Shown here one piece after another: positions 7,787 through 17,066 of a stretch of 64,000 nucleotides of DNA. Below the pieces are notes generated by a model, which worked only from the letters and a program-made list of their open reading frames with translations, was not told the DNA's origin and searched no databases. Both the position numbers and the translations under genes were made by a program. The number at the start of each line of letters is the position of its first letter. The stretch's first letter is position 1. This DNA comes from Trinickia dabaoshanensis (GTDB lineage Bacteria; Pseudomonadota; Gammaproteobacteria; Burkholderiales; Burkholderiaceae). The stretch is from NCBI RefSeq assembly GCF_002879885.1, contig NZ_PNYA01000015.1:1-64000 (forward strand). The letters are read 5' to 3'.

Positions 7787-8044
7787 TCAATGATTGGCTT
7801 GCGGCACGTCGAGGATCAAGATGATGGTCCAATCCGCATCGCCGTCATGATGGTATTGCCGCTCTACAACGATGAACGGTTGCTGCTTGCCGGCCGGCCC
7901 GAGGAAGAGTACGTCTCCTTCCATCGGTAAGCATTCGACGGGCGGCAGGGCGAGAAACGCTTCTTGCGAACCGCGCGGCATCAGTTTCTCGATCTTGCGC
8001 GATGCGGCTTCGGTCCATTCGATATCCAACTGAATGTTGCTCAT
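7787..8044 (-). CDS. small conserved hypothetical protein
   Basis: This 85-residue cytosolic protein starts at an ATG preceded by AGAGGACAGC. It begins MSNIQLDIEWTEAASRKIEK and ends with a beta-rich segment (FIVVERQYHHDGDADWTIIL). It has no signal peptide, membrane segment or recognised catalytic motif. The pattern resembles small beta-rich proteins found as single genes in Burkholderiaceae. It is transcribed alone. The function is unknown. Confidence 0.7.
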   Translation of the reverse strand: MSNIQLDIEWTEAASRKIEKLMPRGSQEAFLALPPVECLPMEGDVLFLGPAGKQQPFIVVERQYHHDGDADWTIILILDVPQANH

Positions 8045-8143
8045 GCTGTCCTCTGGCGCACGACGGTGCGCGCGGGTTGCGAAAAATTCGGGTGTTTCGG
8101 GTGCGCGACTTTAGCATACCGGGCGCAGCGGTCTTGCCAAACG

Positions 8144-8175
8144 AAAAAGCCGAAGCCGGCGGTACCGGCTTCGGC
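8144..8175 (-). terminator. intrinsic terminator for the gene at 8214-8504
   Basis: GCCGAAGCCGG and CCGGCTTCGGC form a perfect 11-base-pair stem. On the minus strand it is followed by five T, 39 bases past the stop codon of the His/Met-rich protein gene. Confidence 0.85.
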
Positions 8176-8213
8176 TTGTCATATCCCCGCGGCGCACCGC
8201 CGCGGCAGTGCGG

Positions 8214-8504
8214 TTACTGGCTCGCGCCGCTCGCGGGCGCCGCGCCGGCAGCCTTCGCCGCGCCCTTGGCCGCATGTTTGTGCATGGGCTTATGGTGCAT
8301 CGGCTTGTGATGCATGGGCATAGTTTCGTGCTGTTGCATCGGCATCTGATCTTGCTGCTGCTGGAGCGCTTGTGCCCGCTGCTCGATGTCGGCAGCCTTG
8401 GCCGGGTCAGTGCTCATGGTGACCCCGCCTTCATCGGTTTGCGCATAAGCGGCGCCGGCCAGCAGCGAAAGGGAAAACAAGACAGTCAGGGACGCTTTCT
8501 TCAT
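8214..8504 (-). CDS. small exported His/Met-rich protein
   Basis: This 96-residue protein starts at the ATG at 8504, preceded by GGAGG. It has a clear Sec signal peptide (MKKASLTVLFSLSLLAGAAY, cleavage after AYA). The mature region is Gln-rich around 45-60. It then has repeated Pro-Met-His-His-Lys and Pro-Met-His-Lys units near 62-78 and an Ala/Lys tail. Clustered His and Met in a periplasmic peptide is a common feature of copper or nickel binding, but no metal-resistance genes are nearby and no defined family is recognised. A dedicated terminator follows. Confidence 0.75.
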   Translation of the reverse strand: MKKASLTVLFSLSLLAGAAYAQTDEGGVTMSTDPAKAADIEQRAQALQQQQDQMPMQQHETMPMHHKPMHHKPMHKHAAKGAAKAAGAAPASGASQ

Positions 8505-8660
8505 TATTGCCTCCGTGCGAAAAGTGGATGGATGGTGGTCCAGATGCTGCCCGTCCGGCTGGACATTGCAAATTCTAGCCAGCATAAGCCCAAGAACGCG
8601 ATTCGTGTGGAGCAAATGCGACGGTCCGTTACGTCTGGTTACATGTCGGGAATCTCGCCG

Positions 8661-9380
8661 TCAAAACCAGCCCAACGCTCGATACACGCGGAACTGGACC
8701 ATACCGATCAGTTCATGCAGCGCGATATTGGCCGCCGCCAAGTTCGGCCGCCGCGGCAGCAGGCCGCAACGAACGGTGCGGCCTGCTGCCGCGCTCGGCT
8801 GCGGCGTAAGGCCAAAGCGCCGGAAATCCAGGAGTGCGCGCGGCATGTGATAAGCCGACGTCACGAGCATCAACGAATCGTAACGTTCGCTGCGCAAAAT
8901 ACGTGCGACGTGCTCGGCGTTCTCGTACGTCGTGAGGCTCGTGTCCTCGAGCACGAGATCTCTCGCCTCGACATGCGCTTGCAACAAATACGGCGCATAA
9001 GTCTTCGCTTCGGACGCGCTGTGCCGTTGCGGGTTGCCGCCGCTTACGATGACTTCGCAGTGCGGCGTTTGCTGCTTGCATTGCGCATAAAGCGAGGCGG
9101 TCAGCGCCAGACGCGGCAACACGTCGGGTTTCGGCACGAGGTTGCCGGCCGCATCGTATCGGGTTCCGCCGCCTAATACGACGATCACGGTGCGCTCGCC
9201 GAATCTGGGCGGTGGGGCCCGCTGCGCGTCGCGCTGTACGGCCGCGAGTAGCGGAGCCGTCAGCCATCCGGCCGAGAGCAGCCAAAACACGACGAGGGCG
9301 GTGACGGCGATCGCCTTCCTCGCTCGCCGCCAAAGCACGAAAACCGCTGAAAAAAGCGCGAATAAAGTGAATATGATCAA
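8661..9380 (-). CDS. YdcF/ElyC-family (DUF218) membrane-anchored protein
   Basis: The DUF218 domain is clear: VIVVLGGGTRY opens the first strand, VIVSGGNPQRHSASEA follows, then EDTSLTTYENAEHV and LVTSAYHMPRAL. Family members such as ElyC and SanA affect envelope and peptidoglycan integrity, but the enzymatic reaction is unsettled. Two hydrophobic segments at the N-terminus anchor the domain in the inner membrane. The frame is open to an ATG at 9581, but those 67 residues look non-coding and lack a ribosome site. I chose the TTG at 9380, just before the first membrane segment, with low certainty. The C-terminus is Arg-rich and complete. Confidence 0.8.
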   Translation of the reverse strand: MIIFTLFALFSAVFVLWRRARKAIAVTALVVFWLLSAGWLTAPLLAAVQRDAQRAPPPRFGERTVIVVLGGGTRYDAAGNLVPKPDVLPRLALTASLYAQCKQQTPHCEVIVSGGNPQRHSASEAKTYAPYLLQAHVEARDLVLEDTSLTTYENAEHVARILRSERYDSLMLVTSAYHMPRALLDFRRFGLTPQPSAAAGRTVRCGLLPRRPNLAAANIALHELIGMVQFRVYRALGWF

Positions 9381-9626
9381 TTGAGATAGGGTAACGTATG
9401 GTTTCGGGGACAGCGCCGCGTATAGCGGCGATACGTTGAAAGGACCATGGGCGATCGCGCATTCCGAGATGCGGCGAAACGCCCGATTATAGGCAGTACG
9501 TACGACATGACGGGACCGGTACGGCCGGTTGCCGCCCCGGCTCGGCGGCTGGCGCTCACCGTACCGGCCGCCGTAAGGCATGCGCCGTCACGCGTGACGG
9601 CGGCCGCACTTTAAGAAAGAGTCGAG

Positions 9627-9938
9627 ATGACCACGTATTCCAACGAAGCGGTGCTCGAAGCGCTTAGGCGAGTGCAATATCGTCAGGTTCCCTGGGCCAA
9701 ACGTCCCGGAGTGTTCGAATATCTGCGCGGGCTTGGCCTGATGGAAACGGTCCGACAGCGGACGGTAGCACCTGGGGCGGGGTTTCATGCTCCCGTGGAT
9801 ATTGCCGTGCTCACCGAAAAAGGCCGCGCGGAATTCAATAGGTTGGCGCGCGAAGAACGAGCGCTCAACTGGTCCGATGCGAAAACCGGCGAATACGCAC
9901 CGAGCGAAGCGGCTGCCGCTATCGAGCTGCGTTCGTAG
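9627..9938 (+). CDS. small conserved hypothetical, possibly winged-helix
   Basis: This 103-residue protein starts at an ATG preceded by AAGAAAGAG. Its first half is helical and basic (EALRRVQYRQVPWAKRPGVF, then EYLRGLGLM). A short beta-turn segment and VLTEKGRAEFNRLAREE follow. That order, helices then a turn then a 'TEKG' helix, resembles small winged-helix proteins, where the final segment often reads LTEKGR. No DNA-binding family is assigned with confidence. It is divergently placed from the YdcF-family gene. Confidence 0.65.
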   Translation: MTTYSNEAVLEALRRVQYRQVPWAKRPGVFEYLRGLGLMETVRQRTVAPGAGFHAPVDIAVLTEKGRAEFNRLAREERALNWSDAKTGEYAPSEAAAAIELRS

Positions 9939-10013
9939 TTCGATCCCTTCCGCTTGCCGGCGTCGTCCACGTCACGACGTTGGCGTCACGACGTTCGCGT
10001 CAATATCGAACCG

Positions 10014-10043
10014 AAAAAAAACCCGTATCGCGAGGATACGGGT
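10014..10043 (-). terminator. intrinsic terminator, minus strand
   Basis: ACCCGTATC and GATACGGGT form a 9-base-pair stem with a 5-base loop. On the minus strand seven T follow. It lies 110 bases beyond the stop of the exported protein at 10155. Confidence 0.85.
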
Positions 10044-10154
10044 ACCGGATATTTCTGCTGCCACGCTGTGCTCATGGCATTTACTCCGACTGGCCGAACG
10101 GCGAGTGGTTCCCTTCGTTTCAATTCGAATTGCGCGAATAACGAATGGCGCGGG

Positions 10155-10412
10155 TCAGCGCCTTTGACGTCCCTGTGGGCGGGGGCTCGATTCGTTCCAG
10201 CGCGCATTGTTCTCGATGTCGCCGCGCAAATTGCCGCGCGGGGCCGATGCGCCGCTCGGCGCTGCCGCGCCGGGCGCGCGCCAGTCCGCTGACATCGCCG
10301 GTGGGCGCGGGGCTGCCGGCGGCGTAGCCTGCGCGCGGGCAAGCGTGCCCTGCGCGACAACGATGCCGACGCTGAAAACGAGCAGTCCCGCTGCGTGAAT
10401 GATTCCCTTCAT
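10155..10412 (-). CDS. small exported Pro/Ala-rich protein
   Basis: This 85-residue protein begins at the ATG at 10412, where a typical Sec signal starts (MKGIIHAAGLLVFSVGIVVA, likely cleavage near ARA at about 30). The remainder is Pro/Ala/Arg-rich and apparently disordered, with no recognised domain. An upstream in-frame ATG at 10451 would add 13 basic residues before the signal. It has its own terminator. Similar tiny secreted proteins are common hypotheticals in Burkholderiaceae. Confidence 0.6.
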   Translation of the reverse strand: MKGIIHAAGLLVFSVGIVVAQGTLARAQATPPAAPRPPAMSADWRAPGAAAPSGASAPRGNLRGDIENNARWNESSPRPQGRQRR

Positions 10413-10635
10413 TCGAATGTCCGGCACGAAATGCCGGCGGCGTGTCGGCATGCCGACACGATAAGCGGGCGGGCGAAAGCGCGCTGTAAATATTAGTAAA
10501 TGGATGTTTCGGAGCCGCGCCGCCGCGTTGCGCGGCGGACGGCCGGAGAGGGCGCGGCGGCTCTGTTCTCAGCCGCCGCCGGCGAACGGCGCGCTTTCGA
10601 GCGCGCTCGGGAGATTGAGGTCCGACCCGTCGGCG

Positions 10636-11034
10636 TCAGGCCATTTTGGCCGGCGCGCGCCACGATTCCGGGTTGGTCCAGAATGCGCCGCGCAAGCGTT
10701 CCGGGCTGCGAGGCGCGGGCGGCTTGACCGCGGTCGCGCCGATGCGTCCGCGCAGCGAAACCTGCCGGCCGCAGGTGCTCAAGCGTTTGACGATCTCGGC
10801 AAGCGTGCCATCCGCTTGCCACTCGTCGAAGCGGCGCCGGCACGTGGGCGGCGACGGATAGCGGCCCGGCAGCTTCGACCAGCCCTCTCCCGTCGACAGC
10901 ACCCACAGCACTGCGTTACAGACGGCGCGCGCTTCGACGCGCGGGCGTCCGCGTCGCTCGCTCCGTGCAGGTTCGGCACAGAACAGCGCTTCGACCAGCG
11001 CCCACTCGTTATCTCTCAAATCGTCGAACACCAT
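10636..11034 (-). CDS. stand-alone DUF4096 (IS5-type transposase N-terminal) protein
   Basis: This 132-residue protein carries the DUF4096 domain found at the N-terminus of IS5-family transposases (about 1-95). It shows DLRDNEWALVEALF, RRGRPRVEARAVCNAVLWVL, GEGWSKLPGRYP and CRRRFDEWQADGTL. No DDE catalytic domain follows in any frame; instead the chain ends in a basic Pro/Arg tail. No terminal inverted repeats or target duplications are visible around it. A good ribosome site (GAGGACAT) precedes the ATG. It may be a truncated transposase or a domesticated DNA-binding protein. A second stand-alone copy lies at 36217. Confidence 0.7.
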   Translation of the reverse strand: MVFDDLRDNEWALVEALFCAEPARSERRGRPRVEARAVCNAVLWVLSTGEGWSKLPGRYPSPPTCRRRFDEWQADGTLAEIVKRLSTCGRQVSLRGRIGATAVKPPAPRSPERLRGAFWTNPESWRAPAKMA

Positions 11035-11775
11035 ATGTCCTCACCTCAGCGAAACTGACCCCGGTGCGCTGCCCCGTGCCGCACACCCCTGTGACACCCT
11101 CTTGGGGTATCGAGCGAGCCGGTGGGCGCCGGGAGCGATGTGGATCATCGAACGGCGCGCCGACCGCAGCGCGCCGAGCAACGCATGGACCGTGCCATGT
11201 CGATGGCGAATGCCTGGAAGCCCTGTTGCCACGGGCTTGTCGGGACGTCAGCTAGGGGCGTATAAGACGCCAAAACGCCGGGGTCGGAAATCAGGGCAAT
11301 CACCAATCTAGTGCAGCTCCGCGCGTCTAAAGTGCGTCGGCGCCCGCTTATTGCGTTGCGATAAATCGGCGCCACCCGGTGCGATCCCGCGCCGCGGGGC
11401 TCGCTTGTGGCGGGAGCATGCGACGTATGCGGCTTGCTTTGCTAGCGCAGCAAGACGGCGCGATCCGCGATGTCTTTCGCCCGGCGGGGGATTGTTCAAT
11501 ATTTGGGCTTCGGTGCGCTTTACGCCACGGCAACGCGAGTTTGATTCGCTGTTTACGCCCCCGGGCTTTTTGCGTAAGATGGCGTTCAGTCACGCGGCGC
11601 CTTCTCCGGAAAACCGCTGCTTTGTCCGGCTGGGTCTGGCTCGAGCGCTGCTCGATTCGCCGCCCCCCGGTCCGTGCTCCCATCAATATGACCGATCAAA
11701 ATCGGGCGAGCGCGTCTTCTGTTCCATATCGTCTGTTTGATCCGGTTCGTTGACCACAGGGTCTGACCTAGCTGC
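11035..11775. other. 740-base intergenic stretch upstream of scpB
   Basis: No gene can be supported in any frame; the open frames are GC artefacts without ribosome sites. The right end holds the probable scpB promoter. Nothing else is recognised. Confidence 0.45.
11552..11580 (+). promoter_or_regulatory. putative sigma-70 promoter of scpB
   Basis: TTTACG (11552-11557) and TAAGAT (11575-11580) are spaced by 17 bases. They lie 196 bases before the scpB ATG. A long leader would result. Confidence 0.45.
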
Positions 11776-12879
11776 ATGAATACCCAAGAGGCGAAGATCG
11801 TCCTCGAGACTGCTTTGATTTGCGCGCAGGAGCCGCTCAAGGTCGGCGATTTGCGCAAGCTATTCGCCGATGCCGTATCGGCGGATACAGTCCGTGCGTT
11901 ACTTGAGGATCTGAGAAACGAATGGTCCGGGCGAGGCGTCGAACTCGTCGGACTCGCAACCGGCTGGCGCTTTCAGAGCAAGCCGAGCATGCGCGGTTAT
12001 CTCGACCGCTTGCATCCGGAGAAGCCGCCGAAGTATTCGCGAGCCGTTCTCGAGACGCTCGCGATCATCGCTTATCGCCAACCGGTCACGCGCGGCGATA
12101 TCGAGGAGATTCGCGGCGTCACCGTCAATACGCAGGTGATCAAGCAGCTCGAGGATCGCAGTTGGGTCGAGGTGATCGGTCATCGCGACGTACCGGGCCG
12201 TCCCGCGCTGTACGCGACGACGAAGCAGTTCCTCGACGATCTGGGTTTGAAGGCGCTCGACGAGCTGCCGCCGCTTGAAGATCCGACGACGCAAAACGCC
12301 GCCGACCTGCTGGCGCAGCACGCGATCGAGTTTCCGGACGATGCGGCGCTGCTCGAAGCCATGGGGCAGGAAAGCGCGGTGGGCTCGCCGGCGAGCACCG
12401 TCGAGGGTGAAGCCGCGAGTCGGGTCGAGAGTGAAGCCGAGAGCGGCGTCGCGCCTAGCGAGGCCGCGGCAGCCGGGCAGGCCGGGAGCTTGCTGGAAAG
12501 CGACGAGGGCGCGATCGCGGATGGCGGCGAAGACGATCATGCCGAATCGCCGGCGCTCGCTCGAGAGGCAAGCGCGCCCAATGATCGCGAGGACGTGGCC
12601 GCGAACGCATCGCACGACGGGCAGGCAAACGTTGCACCGCCCGGCGGCGATACACACGATGCAGGCGGCGCCGATCGCGATGAGGATCGCGACCGGTCGC
12701 AAGCGGCATCGGACGAAAGTGACACCGAGCCGCCAAGCCATGCGCATGAAGAGGGGGCTTTACCGAGCGCCGATGCGCGGGCGGCGGACGCCTTCGGCGA
12801 ACCCGCCCCTGATCGCGGCCAACCGGCCGACGACGCGGACGCTTATACAGACGACGCACCCGCGTCGCGAAGTGCCTGA
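11776..12879 (+). CDS. scpB: segregation and condensation protein ScpB
   Basis: ScpB is the winged-helix partner of ScpA and SMC in the bacterial condensin that compacts and separates chromosomes. The first 175 residues contain two winged-helix domains with family signatures: [40 protein letters not shown] and [20 protein letters not shown]. Typical ScpB is about 180-220 residues. This one is 367, with a 180-residue acidic, Ala/Glu/Asp-rich, probably disordered tail from about 190 onward. It is followed closely by rluB, a pairing common in proteobacteria. Confidence 0.95.
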   Translation: MNTQEAKIVLETALICAQEPLKVGDLRKLFADAVSADTVRALLEDLRNEWSGRGVELVGLATGWRFQSKPSMRGYLDRLHPEKPPKYSRAVLETLAIIAYRQPVTRGDIEEIRGVTVNTQVIKQLEDRSWVEVIGHRDVPGRPALYATTKQFLDDLGLKALDELPPLEDPTTQNAADLLAQHAIEFPDDAALLEAMGQESAVGSPASTVEGEAASRVESEAESGVAPSEAAAAGQAGSLLESDEGAIADGGEDDHAESPALAREASAPNDREDVAANASHDGQANVAPPGGDTHDAGGADRDEDRDRSQAASDESDTEPPSHAHEEGALPSADARAADAFGEPAPDRGQPADDADAYTDDAPASRSA

Positions 12880-12938
12880 CGTAATCGAACGCACGCTGCG
12901 CCTGCAACGGGTGCGCGCAATTGACATTTGAGGTTGTT

Positions 12939-14690
12939 TTGACGAATACCCACGACACCGATTTGTCCGCATCCGGGCATGCCGTAGACGCCGCGGGCCG
13001 CGACGATGCTGCGGGCGGCTCCGAGCACGGCGCCCATAGCGCGGAAACGGGCGATCAAGATCGTCCGCGGCGCGGTTTGCGCCGAGGCCCGCGTAGCCTG
13101 ATCGCGCGGCGCCGCGCCGCGGCCAAGACGAAGGGCGAGGGCGGCGCCACGGCGCCGGGCCAGGAGGGCGAGGACGCGCAAGTTTCCGCCCCGGCACCTT
13201 CGGCCGAGAGCGATTCGCCGGCCTCGGCGCCCACCCGCGCGCCGCGCAAGGCCGCGCAAAAGGGCGGCCGCAAGCCGGCCGGCAATCGCCGCGAAGATGG
13301 CGCGGCTCAGGAGCGTGACGGCAAGGAAAAGGATAAGCCCGCGAAGCGCGCCGAGCCGGCCGCGGGCGGGCAGGACGATTTGTTCGCCTACGTCACGTCC
13401 CCCGCGTTCGATGCCGATAACGGTACGACGGGCGGCGTGCGCGCGCCGATGTTGCGCCGCGGCCGCCAAGCCCCGCAAAAGCGGGTGCTCGCTCCCGACG
13501 ACGACGCGCCGAAGCTCCACAAGGTGCTGGCCGAAGCCGGCATGGGCTCGCGCCGCGAAATGGAAGAGTTGATCGTCGCCGGCCGTGTATCGGTCAACGG
13601 CGAGCCGGCGCATATCGGTCAGCGCATCATGCCGACCGATCAGGTGCGGATCAACGGCAAGCCGGTCAAGCGCCGCGTGCAAACGAAGCCGCCGCGCGTG
13701 CTGCTGTATCACAAGCCGACCGGCGAAATCGTCAGTCACGCCGATCCCGAAGGGCGCCCGTCGGTATTCGACAAGCTGCCGCCGATGAAAACGGCCAAGT
13801 GGCTCGCCGTGGGCCGGCTCGACTTCAATACCGAAGGTTTGTTGATGTTGACGACCTCGGGCGACCTGGCCAATCGGTTCATGCATCCGCGCTACAGCGT
13901 GGAGCGCGAATACGCGGTGCGCGTCGTCGGCGAGCTCTCGGAGAGTTCGCGGCAAAAGCTGCTGCACGGCATCGAGCTCGATGACGGCCCGGCCAACTTC
14001 CTGCGTATTCGCGACGGCGGCGGCGAAGGCACGAATCACTGGTACCACGTCGCGCTCGCCGAAGGGCGTAACCGCGAAGTGCGGCGCATGTTCGAGGCGG
14101 TCGGCCTCATGGTCAGCCGGCTCATTCGCACCCGCCACGGCCCGATTTCGCTGCCGCGCGGTTTGCGCCGCGGCCGTTGGGAGGAACTCGAGGAAGCGCA
14201 AGTGCGCAGCCTCATGGCGGCCGTGGGCCTGAAGGCGCCGACCGAGGAGAAGGGCGGGCGCCGCCAGGGTGCGGAGCGCCGCCAGCCCGATCCGATGGAG
14301 ACGTCGATGGGCTTCATCAACCGGGAACCCGTGCTGACCGCGCATGGACGCTTCGAGCAACCGGGCCGTGGCGCGGGACGCCGCGGTGCGGGCGGCTTCG
14401 GCGCGGGTGCCGGCGGGTTCGGCGATACGTTGGGCGGCGGCTACGGCAACCGCGGTCGCGGGCAGGGCGGCGGTGGTGGCAGTGGTGGCGGTCAGAAGGG
14501 CGGGCGCCCCCCGCGCGACGTGGACGGCAACCGCGCTCCGTCGTCCGGCGCTGCCGGCGGCAAGCGTGCCTTCGGCGGCGGCAACGCCAACCCCAATCGT
14601 GCGCCGGGCGGTAACCGCGCCGGTGGCGGCGGTAATCGCGGCGGCGGCGGTCAAGGCCCCACGCCGCGCGGTCGTTCGCGCGGCCGCTAA
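12939..14690 (+). CDS. rluB: 23S rRNA pseudouridine synthase RluB
   Basis: RluB converts U2605 of 23S rRNA to pseudouridine during 50S assembly. An S4 RNA-binding domain (about 190-240, [20 protein letters not shown]) precedes the catalytic domain with [19 protein letters not shown] (catalytic Asp near 294). The family core needs only about 280 residues. Here it is flanked by a 190-residue Ala/Arg/Lys-rich N-terminal extension and a Gly/Arg-rich tail from about 440 to 583 that resembles RGG RNA-binding segments. The TTG at 12939 is preferred because TGAGGT lies 5-10 bases upstream; another TTG at 12921 has no good site. Confidence 0.93.
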   Translation: MTNTHDTDLSASGHAVDAAGRDDAAGGSEHGAHSAETGDQDRPRRGLRRGPRSLIARRRAAAKTKGEGGATAPGQEGEDAQVSAPAPSAESDSPASAPTRAPRKAAQKGGRKPAGNRREDGAAQERDGKEKDKPAKRAEPAAGGQDDLFAYVTSPAFDADNGTTGGVRAPMLRRGRQAPQKRVLAPDDDAPKLHKVLAEAGMGSRREMEELIVAGRVSVNGEPAHIGQRIMPTDQVRINGKPVKRRVQTKPPRVLLYHKPTGEIVSHADPEGRPSVFDKLPPMKTAKWLAVGRLDFNTEGLLMLTTSGDLANRFMHPRYSVEREYAVRVVGELSESSRQKLLHGIELDDGPANFLRIRDGGGEGTNHWYHVALAEGRNREVRRMFEAVGLMVSRLIRTRHGPISLPRGLRRGRWEELEEAQVRSLMAAVGLKAPTEEKGGRRQGAERRQPDPMETSMGFINREPVLTAHGRFEQPGRGAGRRGAGGFGAGAGGFGDTLGGGYGNRGRGQGGGGGSGGGQKGGRPPRDVDGNRAPSSGAAGGKRAFGGGNANPNRAPGGNRAGGGGNRGGGGQGPTPRGRSRGR

Positions 14691-14814
14691 TCCGGCGATC
14701 GCGCGCGTGCCCGCCGCGAGCGGCCGCGCGCAGGGACGAGGCCGCAGCGCCATATCGCTAGTCGAAGCTGTTGCGTGAAAGCCCCGTCGCCGGGGCATTC
14801 ACGCGGCTGCTGCT

Positions 14815-14843
14815 TTGCAACGCGCCGTGAAAAATGCTAAACT
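14815..14843 (+). promoter_or_regulatory. sigma-70 promoter of the rimP-nusA-infB operon
   Basis: TTGCAA (14815-14820) and TAAACT (14838-14843) are separated by exactly 17 bases. Transcription would begin near 14850, giving a leader of about 190 bases that contains the hairpin at 14906-14930. Confidence 0.6.
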
Positions 14844-14905
14844 TACAAAGTCGCTGGGCGTGCGGCTTTCTGTGCGGCTCAGGTGCGACCACCGGTAAGA
14901 AGATG

Positions 14906-14930
14906 ATGGGCGTTTAGCCCATTTTTTTTT
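14906..14930 (+). terminator. leader terminator / attenuator before rimP
   Basis: ATGGGC-gttta-GCCCAT is followed by nine T, an intrinsic-terminator shape placed between the probable operon promoter and the rimP start at 15041. A four-codon frame (ATG ATG GGC GTT TAG, 14903-14917) overlaps the stem. The position suggests attenuation of the nusA operon, which is autoregulated in E. coli. Confidence 0.6.
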
Positions 14931-15040
14931 GGCGGTAACGGTTCGGCATCTCGGCCAGCAGCACCATTTCGCGCGCCGGCATGGCGTGGCGCGCGGCCCC
15001 GAGGGTTAAACGCGCGAGCGCGAACACCTTAGAGGGCACT

Positions 15041-15499
15041 GTGCAACTGACGGAACTGATAGAAACCACGGTCTCGAGCATGGGCTACGAGCTCGTGGAC
15101 CTCGAGCGCACCGGGCGCGGCATGCTGTGTATCTACATCGACCAGCCCGCCGGCATCGCGATCGAGGATTGCGAAAAAGTCACACGTCAGCTCCAGCACG
15201 TTCTGACGGTTGAGAACATCGACTACGAACGGCTCGAAGTCTCGTCGCCGGGGCTCGATCGTCCGCTCAAGAAATTGGCGGACTTTTCGCGCTTCGCCGG
15301 CAGCGAGGCAGTCGTGACATTGAAAAAGCCGTTGGACGGGCGCAAGACGTTCCGGGGCATCCTGCATGCGCCGAACGGCGAAACGATTGGTTTGGAATTT
15401 GAAGGAAAGGAAGGCGCCGCGATGCTCGATTTCACGCTCGCGGACATGGACCGCGCACGCCTGGTCCCGCACGTTGACTTTAGGAGCCGGAAACAATGA
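15041..15499 (+). CDS. rimP: ribosome maturation factor RimP
   Basis: RimP binds the 30S subunit and aids its maturation. The 152-residue protein has the usual length and two-domain layout. It begins [20 protein letters not shown], with the family pattern [20 protein letters not shown] and the conserved [13 protein letters not shown] turn near 66-78. The start is the GTG at 15041, preceded by AGAGGG; an upstream ATG frame from 14981 would add 20 non-family residues. Its TGA overlaps the ATG of nusA, so the two are translationally coupled. Confidence 0.95.
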   Translation: MQLTELIETTVSSMGYELVDLERTGRGMLCIYIDQPAGIAIEDCEKVTRQLQHVLTVENIDYERLEVSSPGLDRPLKKLADFSRFAGSEAVVTLKKPLDGRKTFRGILHAPNGETIGLEFEGKEGAAMLDFTLADMDRARLVPHVDFRSRKQ

Positions 15500-16971
15500 G
15501 TCGCGAAGTACTGATGCTGGTCGATGCACTGGCGCGCGAGAAGAACGTCAATAAAGATGTGGTGTTCGCCGCGCTTGAAGCCGCACTTGCGTCGGCCACC
15601 AAGAAGCTCTTCGAAGAAGACGTGGACATTCGCGTGCATATCGATCGGGAATCGGGCGAGCACGAGACGTATCGCCGTTGGCGCGTGGTGCCGGACGAAG
15701 CCGGCTTGCAAGAACCGGATCAAGAAATCCTGCTCTTCGAAGCCCGCGAGCAAGAACCCGAAATCGAAATCGACCAATACATCGAAGAGCCGATTCCGTC
15801 GATCGAATTCGGCCGCATTGGTGCGCAAGCTGCGAAGCAAGTCATCTTGCAAAAGGTTCGCGACGCCGAACGCGAGCAAATCCTGAACGATTTCCTCGAG
15901 CGCGGCGAGAAGATCATGACCGGCTCGGTCAAGCGCCTGGACAAAGGTAACTTCATCGTCGAATCGGGCCGTGTCGAGGCGCTGCTGCGCCGCGATCAGC
16001 TCATTCCGAAGGAAAACCTGCGCGTGGGCGACCGCGTGCGTGCCTATATCGCCAAGGTCGATCGCACGGCGCGCGGCCCGCAGATCGAACTCTCGCGCAC
16101 GGCGCCCGAGTTCTTGATGAAGCTGTTCGAAATGGAAGTGCCCGAGATCGAGCAAGGCCTGCTCGAGATCAAGGCGGCGGCGCGCGATCCCGGCGTGCGG
16201 GCGAAAATCGGTGTCGTCGCTTACGATAAGCGCATCGATCCGATCGGTACCTGCGTGGGTATTCGCGGCTCGCGCGTGCAGGCCGTGCGCAACGAACTCG
16301 GCGGCGAAAACGTCGACATCGTGCTATGGTCCGAGGACCCCGCCCAGTTCGTGATCGGCGCGCTCGCGCCCGCCGCGGTTCAGTCGATCGTCGTCGATGA
16401 AGAGAAGCACTCGATGGACGTCGTCGTCGACGAAAACGAGCTCGCCGTCGCGATCGGCCGTAGCGGCCAGAACGTGCGTCTGGCCAGCGAGTTGACCGGC
16501 TGGCAAATCAATATCATGACGCCCGACGAGTCGGCGCAGAAGCAGAACCAAGAGCGCGGCGTTTTGCGCGACTTGTTCATGGCGCGGCTCGACGTCGACG
16601 AGGAAGTCGCCGACATCCTCATCGACGAGGGCTTCACGAGCCTCGAAGAGATCGCCTACGTGCCGCTCAACGAGATGCTCGAAATCGAGGCGTTCGACGA
16701 AGACACCGTCCACGAATTGCGCAATCGCTCGCGCGACGCGTTGCTGACGATGGCCATCGCGAACGAAGAGAAGGTCGAGGGCGTTGCACTCGATCTGAAG
16801 AGCCTCGACGGAATGGATGCCGACCTGCTGGCCAAGCTCGCCGAGCATCAGATTCAAACGCGCGACGAGCTGGCCGAGCTAGCTGTCGACGAATTGGTCG
16901 AAATGACCGGAATGCAAGAGGAAGCCGCGAAGGCGTTGATCATGAAAGCACGTGAACACTGGTTCCAGTGA
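15496..16971 (+). CDS. nusA: transcription termination/antitermination factor NusA
   Basis: NusA binds RNA polymerase and nascent RNA, modulating pausing, intrinsic termination and antitermination. The 491 residues follow the standard order. The N-terminal polymerase-binding domain covers about 1-125. The S1 domain begins near 135 ([14 protein letters not shown]). KH1 and KH2 span about 200-345 ([20 protein letters not shown], then [18 protein letters not shown]). Two C-terminal acidic helix-hairpin-helix repeats follow, containing [20 protein letters not shown] and [15 protein letters not shown]. The ATG overlaps the rimP stop. Confidence 0.97.
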   Translation: MSREVLMLVDALAREKNVNKDVVFAALEAALASATKKLFEEDVDIRVHIDRESGEHETYRRWRVVPDEAGLQEPDQEILLFEAREQEPEIEIDQYIEEPIPSIEFGRIGAQAAKQVILQKVRDAEREQILNDFLERGEKIMTGSVKRLDKGNFIVESGRVEALLRRDQLIPKENLRVGDRVRAYIAKVDRTARGPQIELSRTAPEFLMKLFEMEVPEIEQGLLEIKAAARDPGVRAKIGVVAYDKRIDPIGTCVGIRGSRVQAVRNELGGENVDIVLWSEDPAQFVIGALAPAAVQSIVVDEEKHSMDVVVDENELAVAIGRSGQNVRLASELTGWQINIMTPDESAQKQNQERGVLRDLFMARLDVDEEVADILIDEGFTSLEEIAYVPLNEMLEIEAFDEDTVHELRNRSRDALLTMAIANEEKVEGVALDLKSLDGMDADLLAKLAEHQIQTRDELAELAVDELVEMTGMQEEAAKALIMKAREHWFQ

Positions 16972-17033
16972 GTGAATGACCATGGCGCACTGATTAGATA
17001 GCGATCTTTGGATCGCATGACCCGATGTTAACC

Positions 17034-17052
17034 GCAAGGAATCGGTCCTTGC
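17034..17052 (+). promoter_or_regulatory. hairpin just upstream of the infB ribosome site
   Basis: GCAAGGA-atcgg-TCCTTGC forms a perfect 7-base-pair stem ending a few bases before the AAGAGGA ribosome site of infB. A second small stem (GCGATC/GATCGC) lies at about 17001-17016. They could tune infB translation; this is inference. Confidence 0.35.
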
Positions 17053-17066
17053 ATTAAGAGGAATGA

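Noticed and set aside
10413-11034. Complete IS5-type insertion sequence
   Set aside because: No DDE domain, no terminal inverted repeats and no target duplication could be seen.
12843-14798. Minus-strand frame of about 650 residues opposite rluB
   Set aside because: Low-complexity Ala/Arg sequence mirroring the GC-rich rluB; no start signal.
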